From positions 7,068,001-7,132,000 of the forward strand of contig NZ_BAAAWE010000001.1 of NCBI RefSeq assembly GCF_039534915.1: DNA of 64,000 nt. Direction: 5' to 3'. The DNA is from Streptomyces roseofulvus. Lineage in GTDB: Bacteria > Actinomycetota > Actinomycetes > Streptomycetales > Streptomycetaceae. Every line of letters starts with the position of its first letter. Position 1 is the stretch's first letter. The position numbers and the translations under genes were made by a program. Positions 60,269 through 64,000 of the stretch are shown piece after piece. The notes beneath the pieces are model-generated. The model was given only the letters and a program-made list of their open reading frames with translations. It had not been told where the DNA came from and did not search any database.

Positions 60269-61135
60269 ATGAGCCCCGTGGACCCCGGGAGCCCCGAGGA
60301 GCGCGCCAACGCCTACGACGCCGTGTGCGCCCGCTGCGGCGGGCCGGTCGCGGCGGGCGTCGGCGTGCTCCGGCACGGCGTCCGCGGCTGGGACGTGTAC
60401 CACCGCGCTCACGCGCCCGTGCCGGGCCCGCCGCCGGCCGGTGACCATCCGGGCTGGCACCGGCGGCGGTTGCTGTCCCTGGACATCGGATCCACCGGGA
60501 ACAGGCCGTGGCGGGACCGGATCACGGCGGCGGCGGTGCGGGGGAGCGACGGGGTGGCACGGGACTGGGTACTGGATCTCGGGTCCCCCGCCCAGAAGAC
60601 GTCTCCCGGATCCGACGTCCGGGATCCTCGTGCGGGATCCGATGTCCAAGCCGCCTCGCCTTCCCCACCCGCGCAAGCCCTCGACGAGCTCGCCACCCTC
60701 CTCGCCGACCACCTCGCGCGCCGCGAACTCCTCGTCGTCTGGTACGCGCCCCACGTCCTGACGACCCTCCACGCGGAACTCCTCCGCCACGGTCTCGCCC
60801 CGCTCGCCGACCGCCTCCCGGACGGCGTCGTCGCCCCGGTCTGCGACCCGCTGGTCCTCGACCGGCACGCCGACCGCTACCGGCCCGGCGGGCGGTCGCT
60901 GCCCGCCGTCGCCCAGTGGTACGGCGTCGCGCACGAGCGTCCGGGCGACCCGGCGTCCGACGCGCGGGCGGCGCTGGGGGTGGCGGTCGCGGTGGCCGCC
61001 GCGTACCCGGCGATCGCGCGGCTCTCCCGGCCGGCGCTCCACACCGAGCAGGTCCTCTGGTACGCGCAGCAGACGGAGCGTCACCCCGACGCACCGGCCT
61101 GGCCGTTCGAGGCCGACGCCCCCGTGGAGGGCTGA
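60269..61135 (+). CDS. Degenerate DnaQ-like exonuclease domain protein
   Basis: A 288-aa protein with a short Cys-pair start (AVCARCGG) and a DEDDh-exonuclease fold of the type annotated as DNA polymerase III epsilon-like in Streptomyces. The active site is largely lost: motif I, normally D-x-E-TTG, reads LSLDIGSTG (Asp72 kept, Glu replaced by Gly74); motif II, normally N-AP-F-D, reads WYAPHVLTTLHAEL (His162 in place of Asp); in motif III Asp231 remains (PASDARAAL) but the His five residues before is Gly226. Repeats at 60481-60647 lie in the gene and code for the altered residues. It is probably catalytically dead or has a new role. Could be a decaying gene. Confidence 0.65.
   Translation: MSPVDPGSPEERANAYDAVCARCGGPVAAGVGVLRHGVRGWDVYHRAHAPVPGPPPAGDHPGWHRRRLLSLDIGSTGNRPWRDRITAAAVRGSDGVARDWVLDLGSPAQKTSPGSDVRDPRAGSDVQAASPSPPAQALDELATLLADHLARRELLVVWYAPHVLTTLHAELLRHGLAPLADRLPDGVVAPVCDPLVLDRHADRYRPGGRSLPAVAQWYGVAHERPGDPASDARAALGVAVAVAAAYPAIARLSRPALHTEQVLWYAQQTERHPDAPAWPFEADAPVEG
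60481..60493 (-). repeat. 13-base motif copy in the exonuclease motif I
   Basis: GGACATCGGATCC, the reverse complement of GGATCCGATGTCC at 60635-60647. It covers codons 72-75 (DIGS) of the exonuclease-like gene. Confidence 0.6.
60608..60647 (+). repeat. Two direct copies of the 13-base motif
   Basis: GGATCCGACGTCC (60608-60620) and GGATCCGATGTCC (60635-60647), 27 bp apart, encode the GSDVRDPRAGSDVQ repeat. The second is an exact inverted partner of 60481-60493 over 13 bp. Confidence 0.6.
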
Positions 61136-61144
61136 GCGCGGGCG

Positions 61145-61750
61145 TCAGGCGCGCGGGACGAGCAGGGCGACCGCGGCGCGGGCCGCCTCCACGGCGGGGC
61201 GGGGGTCGGGGGCGGCGTCCTGGCCGAGGACGACCCGGGTGCTCAGCCCGTCGAGGAGGGCGAGGAGTTCGGAGGCGCGGGCGGTCGCGTCGAGCGGGGC
61301 GAAGCGGCCACGGGCCGCGCCGGCGGCCAGCAGGGACTCCAGGTCGCGCTGCCAGTCGGCGTCCAGTTCCCGCTGGGCCTCGCGGAGTTCGGGGTTGCCG
61401 GGGGTCCTGGCCCAGAGCTCGATCCACAGTGTCCAGCGCGGGTCGCGCGGGCCGCGCGGCAGGTAGAGCCGGAGGAAGTCGTCGAGCTTCCGCTCGGCGG
61501 TCGTCCTCCGGGCGAGCAGGGTCCGGCGCTCCTCGGCGAGCGCGGCCTCGCTCCAGCGCAGCGCGGCGAGCAGCAGCCGGTCCTTGGAGCCGAAGTAGTA
61601 CAGGATGTGGCCGCCGCTGGTGCCGAGCCGTTCGGCCAGCGCCGACATCGTGAGGGAGGCGAGGCCGTCCTCGGCGATCGCCGCCATGGCCTCCTCCAGC
61701 ATCCGTTCCTGCGTGACGTGTCCGTCGCGCCGCCGCGCCGCCCCTGCCAC
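61145..61750 (-). CDS. TetR-family regulator
   Basis: A 201-aa repressor. The HTH is LTMSALAERLGTSGGHILYYFGSKDRLLLAAL (residues about 33-65), followed by an all-helical ligand domain with LWIELWARTPGNPELREAQR. It is divergent from the NCS1 permease gene, and two CTTGAATG-type palindromes (61852-61888) lie between, so it probably controls that permease and the following amidohydrolase. The ligand could be a purine/pyrimidine-like compound, inferred from the transporter. GTG start at 61750. Confidence 0.88.
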   Translation of the reverse strand: MAGAARRRDGHVTQERMLEEAMAAIAEDGLASLTMSALAERLGTSGGHILYYFGSKDRLLLAALRWSEAALAEERRTLLARRTTAERKLDDFLRLYLPRGPRDPRWTLWIELWARTPGNPELREAQRELDADWQRDLESLLAAGAARGRFAPLDATARASELLALLDGLSTRVVLGQDAAPDPRPAVEAARAAVALLVPRA

Positions 61751-61851
61751 CGTCGCCCTGCCCCGATCCGTCGTCCGGCCCGTCCTCGTACGCCCCCGAC
61801 CCTAACCGGATCGCGGCCGGGGTCTTGACGTGGCCGGAACCCGTCACTCAT

Positions 61852-61888
61852 CTTGAATGCCGTTCAAGAACTTAGAACGCCATTCAAG
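61852..61888. promoter_or_regulatory. Tandem TetR-type operators
   Basis: CTTGAATGCCGTTCAAG (61852-61868) and, on the other strand, CTTGAATGGCGTTCTAAG (61871-61888) are two near-palindromes 2 bp apart between the TetR and NCS1 genes. The half-site CTTGAA is shared with the palindromes at 5958 and 6001. Confidence 0.7.
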
Positions 61889-61950
61889 ATCCGGCTCGAC
61901 ATCCGGGCCGCGAGAGATCCGCCGCGAGATATCCAGGCAGGGGTTCAGAC

Positions 61951-63420
61951 ATGCGAAGAGACGAGCGCGGAGTGCTCGACGACGAGACGACGGCCGGCAC
62001 CGCCACGACGCCCGGCACCGCCACGACCGCCGGCACCGCCACGACCGGCGGCAGGGACGAGGTCTTCCAGGTCGAGGAACACGGCATCGACCCCATCCCC
62101 GACGCCGAGCGCCACGGCAGCGCCAAGGACGTCTTCTGGGTCTGGTTCGGCTCGAACCTCACCTTCACCTACGTCATCAACGGCGCCCTCGCCGTCGCCT
62201 TCGGCCTCTCCTTCTGGCAGGCCACCGCCGTCGTCGTGATCGGCGGGCTGTCCTTCCTCGCCATCGGCGCCGCCGGCCTCGGCGGCGTCCGCACCGGCAC
62301 CGCCACCCTGGTGCTCTCCCGCGCCGCCTTCGGCCCCCGCGGCAACCGCCCCGCCGGCGCGCTCAACTGGGTCGTCAGCATCGGCTACACCATCGTCAAC
62401 ACGGTCGTCGGCACCCTCGCCCTCGAAGCGTTCCTGGCCGCCCTCGGCTGGTCCGGCGGAGCCGCGCCCCGCGCCCTGGCCCTCGCCGTCACCCTCGCCC
62501 TGACCTTCGCGATCTCCTACTGGGGCCACGCCACCGTCCAGTTCGCCGAGCGCTGGATGGCGTACGTCCTCGCCGCCGGCTTCGGCGTCCTCGTCGTCCT
62601 CCTGGTGCCCGGCGCCGACACCTCCGCCCCCGCGACCGGGCCCGGCGCCGCGGGCTGGAGCCTCGCCCTCGTGGTGATGCTCGCCGGCCCGTTCTCGTAC
62701 CTCCCGATGCCCGCCGACTACACCCGCTACCTGCCCCGCGCCACCAGCCTGCGCGCGGTCACCGTCAGCGGCGCCCTCGGCGGGTTCCTCTCCTCGGTCG
62801 CCCTCGGCGTCGCCGGCGTCGCCGCCGCCACCCGGACCGACATGACCGACGCGGTCGCCGGTGCCGAGAGCCTGCTGCCCGGCTGGTTCCGGCCGGTCTT
62901 CCTCGCCCTCGTCCTCGGCGGCTCCGTCACCAACTCGGTCATCACGCTCTACTCCTCCGGCCTCAACCTCCAGGTCCTCGGCGTCCCCTGGAGTCGCGCC
63001 CGCGCCCTCGCCGTCAGCGCCGCCGTCACCGCCGCCGGCTCCCTCGGCGCCCTCTTCCTCACCGACTTCACCACCTCCCTCCTCTCCTTCCTCTCCCTCC
63101 TGATCATCGTCTTCGCCCCCTGGGGCGGCGTCTTCCTCGCCGACATGGTGCTGCGCCGCTGCCGGTACGACGCCGGCGCCCTCCACCGCACCGGTCCCGG
63201 CGGCGCCTACTGGTACCGCGCCGGCTGGCATCCGGCCGGCCTCGCCGCCCTGCTCGCCGGCGGCCTCTTCGCCGCCCTCACCTGCGACTCCGCGCTCTGG
63301 ACCGGCCCGCTCGTCGCCCCGCTCGGCGGCGCCGACCTCACGCTGCTCGGCGCGCCCGTCGCCGCGCTCGTGTACGTCCTCCTGGCCCGCCGCACGGCCA
63401 CCCCGCACCCGGCCGCCTGA
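61951..63420 (+). CDS. NCS1-family nucleobase/cytosine permease
   Basis: A 489-aa membrane transporter with about 12 helices. Family elements: DVFWVWFGSNLTFTYVINGAL, the loop GPRGNRPAGALNWVV, AGPFSYLPMPADYTRYLPR and GSVTNSVITLYSSGLNLQ. NCS1 carriers import cytosine, purines, hydantoins, allantoin or thiamine. The N-terminus has an unusual Ala/Thr repeat (TATT units, residues about 14-33). It starts 62 bp from the TetR operators and is followed 45 bp later by an amidohydrolase, so it probably imports the compound that the hydrolase breaks down. Confidence 0.88.
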   Translation: MRRDERGVLDDETTAGTATTPGTATTAGTATTGGRDEVFQVEEHGIDPIPDAERHGSAKDVFWVWFGSNLTFTYVINGALAVAFGLSFWQATAVVVIGGLSFLAIGAAGLGGVRTGTATLVLSRAAFGPRGNRPAGALNWVVSIGYTIVNTVVGTLALEAFLAALGWSGGAAPRALALAVTLALTFAISYWGHATVQFAERWMAYVLAAGFGVLVVLLVPGADTSAPATGPGAAGWSLALVVMLAGPFSYLPMPADYTRYLPRATSLRAVTVSGALGGFLSSVALGVAGVAAATRTDMTDAVAGAESLLPGWFRPVFLALVLGGSVTNSVITLYSSGLNLQVLGVPWSRARALAVSAAVTAAGSLGALFLTDFTTSLLSFLSLLIIVFAPWGGVFLADMVLRRCRYDAGALHRTGPGGAYWYRAGWHPAGLAALLAGGLFAALTCDSALWTGPLVAPLGGADLTLLGAPVAALVYVLLARRTATPHPAA

Positions 63421-63465
63421 CCACCGGCACCGCCCCCTCCCCGTACGACAAGGAACGCACCCCGC

Positions 63466-64000
63466 ATGAACGGCACCGCCCCCGCCCCCGCCCCCGCCGA
63501 CCTGCTCCTCACCGGCGCCCGCATCCACACCGTCGACCCCGCGCTGCCGGAGGCGGAGGCGATGGCCGTACGGGACGGGCGGATCGTCTGGCTCGGCGCC
63601 GACGCCGACGCGGCCGCCTGGGCCGGCCCCCGCACCCGCGTCCTCGACGCCGCCGGCCGGCTCGTCCTGCCCGGCTTCGTCGACGCCCACAACCACGTCC
63701 GGCTCGGCTCCGACGACGCCTGCGTGCAGCTCGCCGGCGCCCGCACCCTCGACGAGATCCACGCGCGCGTGCGGGCCTGGCACACCGCCCACCCCGACGC
63801 CGTCTGGATCGAGGCCGAGGCGTTCGACTACTCCGCGATCCCCGGCGGCCGGATGCCGACCGCCGCCGACCTCGACCCCGCCACCGGCGGCACCCCCGCC
63901 CTCGTCCTCAGCTACGACGTCCACACCGCCTGGCTCAACACCGCCGCCCTGCGCGCCCTCGGCGTCGACCGCGACCACACCGACCTCCCCTTCGGCACCG
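63466..64000 (+). CDS. Amidohydrolase family protein (partial, cut by window end)
   Basis: The first 178 residues of a metal-dependent amidohydrolase. The N-terminal strand LLLTGARIHTVDPALPEAEA, AVRDGRIVWLG and the first metal motif LVLPGFVDAHNHVRLG (His-x-His) place it in the amidohydrolase superfamily, with the YtcJ-like feature DAVWIEAEAFDY and SYDVHTAWLNTAALRALG. AAGGAACG precedes the ATG. It lies in the NCS1/TetR group and probably acts on the imported compound. The C-terminus and most ligands lie beyond the window. Confidence 0.8.
   Translation, partial: MNGTAPAPAPADLLLTGARIHTVDPALPEAEAMAVRDGRIVWLGADADAAAWAGPRTRVLDAAGRLVLPGFVDAHNHVRLGSDDACVQLAGARTLDEIHARVRAWHTAHPDAVWIEAEAFDYSAIPGGRMPTAADLDPATGGTPALVLSYDVHTAWLNTAALRALGVDRDHTDLPFGT

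Noticed and set aside
61945..63978. 677-codon minus-strand frame
   Set aside because: Antisense to the NCS1 permease and amidohydrolase genes; Gly/Glu-rich shadow.

Overview
The window is high-GC actinobacterial DNA with strong G/C bias at third codon positions, GGAGG-type ribosome binding sites, frequent GTG starts and TAGCGT/TAGGCT -10 boxes a few bases before the start codon. This, together with a complete ergothioneine operon (egtABCD), an rmdA-like c-di-GMP gene beside sdhCAB, an olsBA pair and a DasR-type operator, points to the chromosome of a Streptomyces. From memory, the gene order resembles the S. coelicolor SCO0885-SCO0945 neighbourhood. No rRNA, tRNA, CRISPR, prophage or transposase gene was seen.

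Layout. 0.2-3 kb: an FhuF-like Fe-S protein, an SDR oxidoreductase with an N-terminal zinc-knuckle-like region, and a 56-aa peptide gene. 3-6 kb: a minus-strand set of a lipase-maturation-factor-like membrane protein, DUF1990 and YndJ, headed by twin palindromes. 6-14.7 kb: a repeat-tailed lipoprotein, a PAS-GAF-SpoIIE phosphatase with a kinase-like ATPase end, a Fpg/Nei glycosylase, then a LytTR regulator, small membrane protein, solute:sodium symporter and LytS kinase in a row. 14.7-20.5 kb: hypothetical genes, a thioesterase, an ECF sigma factor, a CapA lipoprotein, a universal stress protein, a Tat-type polysaccharide deacetylase and a class F-like sortase. 20.9-23.8 kb: two related secreted proteins with a shared QGGLGGS C-terminal signal, a DUF4239 protein and a proline-rich surface protein. 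24-27 kb: methyltransferase overlapping rmdA. 27-35 kb: a TerD-like protein, a LysR regulator facing sdhCAB, and a DUF5701 protein.

34.8-42.4 kb: two copies of a small CTAG-bordered inverted-repeat element (MITE) flank a UvrA-like ATPase and a branched-chain-type ABC transporter in which LivH, LivM and LivF are one polypeptide. 42.4-51 kb: HAD phosphatase, dodecin, an orphan sugar-binding lipoprotein behind a DasR-like site, olsB-olsA (ornithine lipid), and the convergent egtABCD operon. 51-64 kb: a PARG-like protein, flotillin with a mini NfeD-like partner, an MFS exporter with its divergent LacI regulator and tandem operators, thiolase, thioredoxin, a flavoprotein disulfide reductase, a degenerate DnaQ-like exonuclease, and a TetR/NCS1 permease/amidohydrolase set cut by the right edge.

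The most unusual points are: (1) the QGGLGGS surface proteins next to a sortase, which may be an undescribed sorting signal; (2) a 13-base motif of the form GGATCCGATNTCC that recurs inside coding sequence and appears to have overwritten the active site of the exonuclease; (3) the MITE pair sitting exactly on stop codons; (4) the LivHMF triple fusion.
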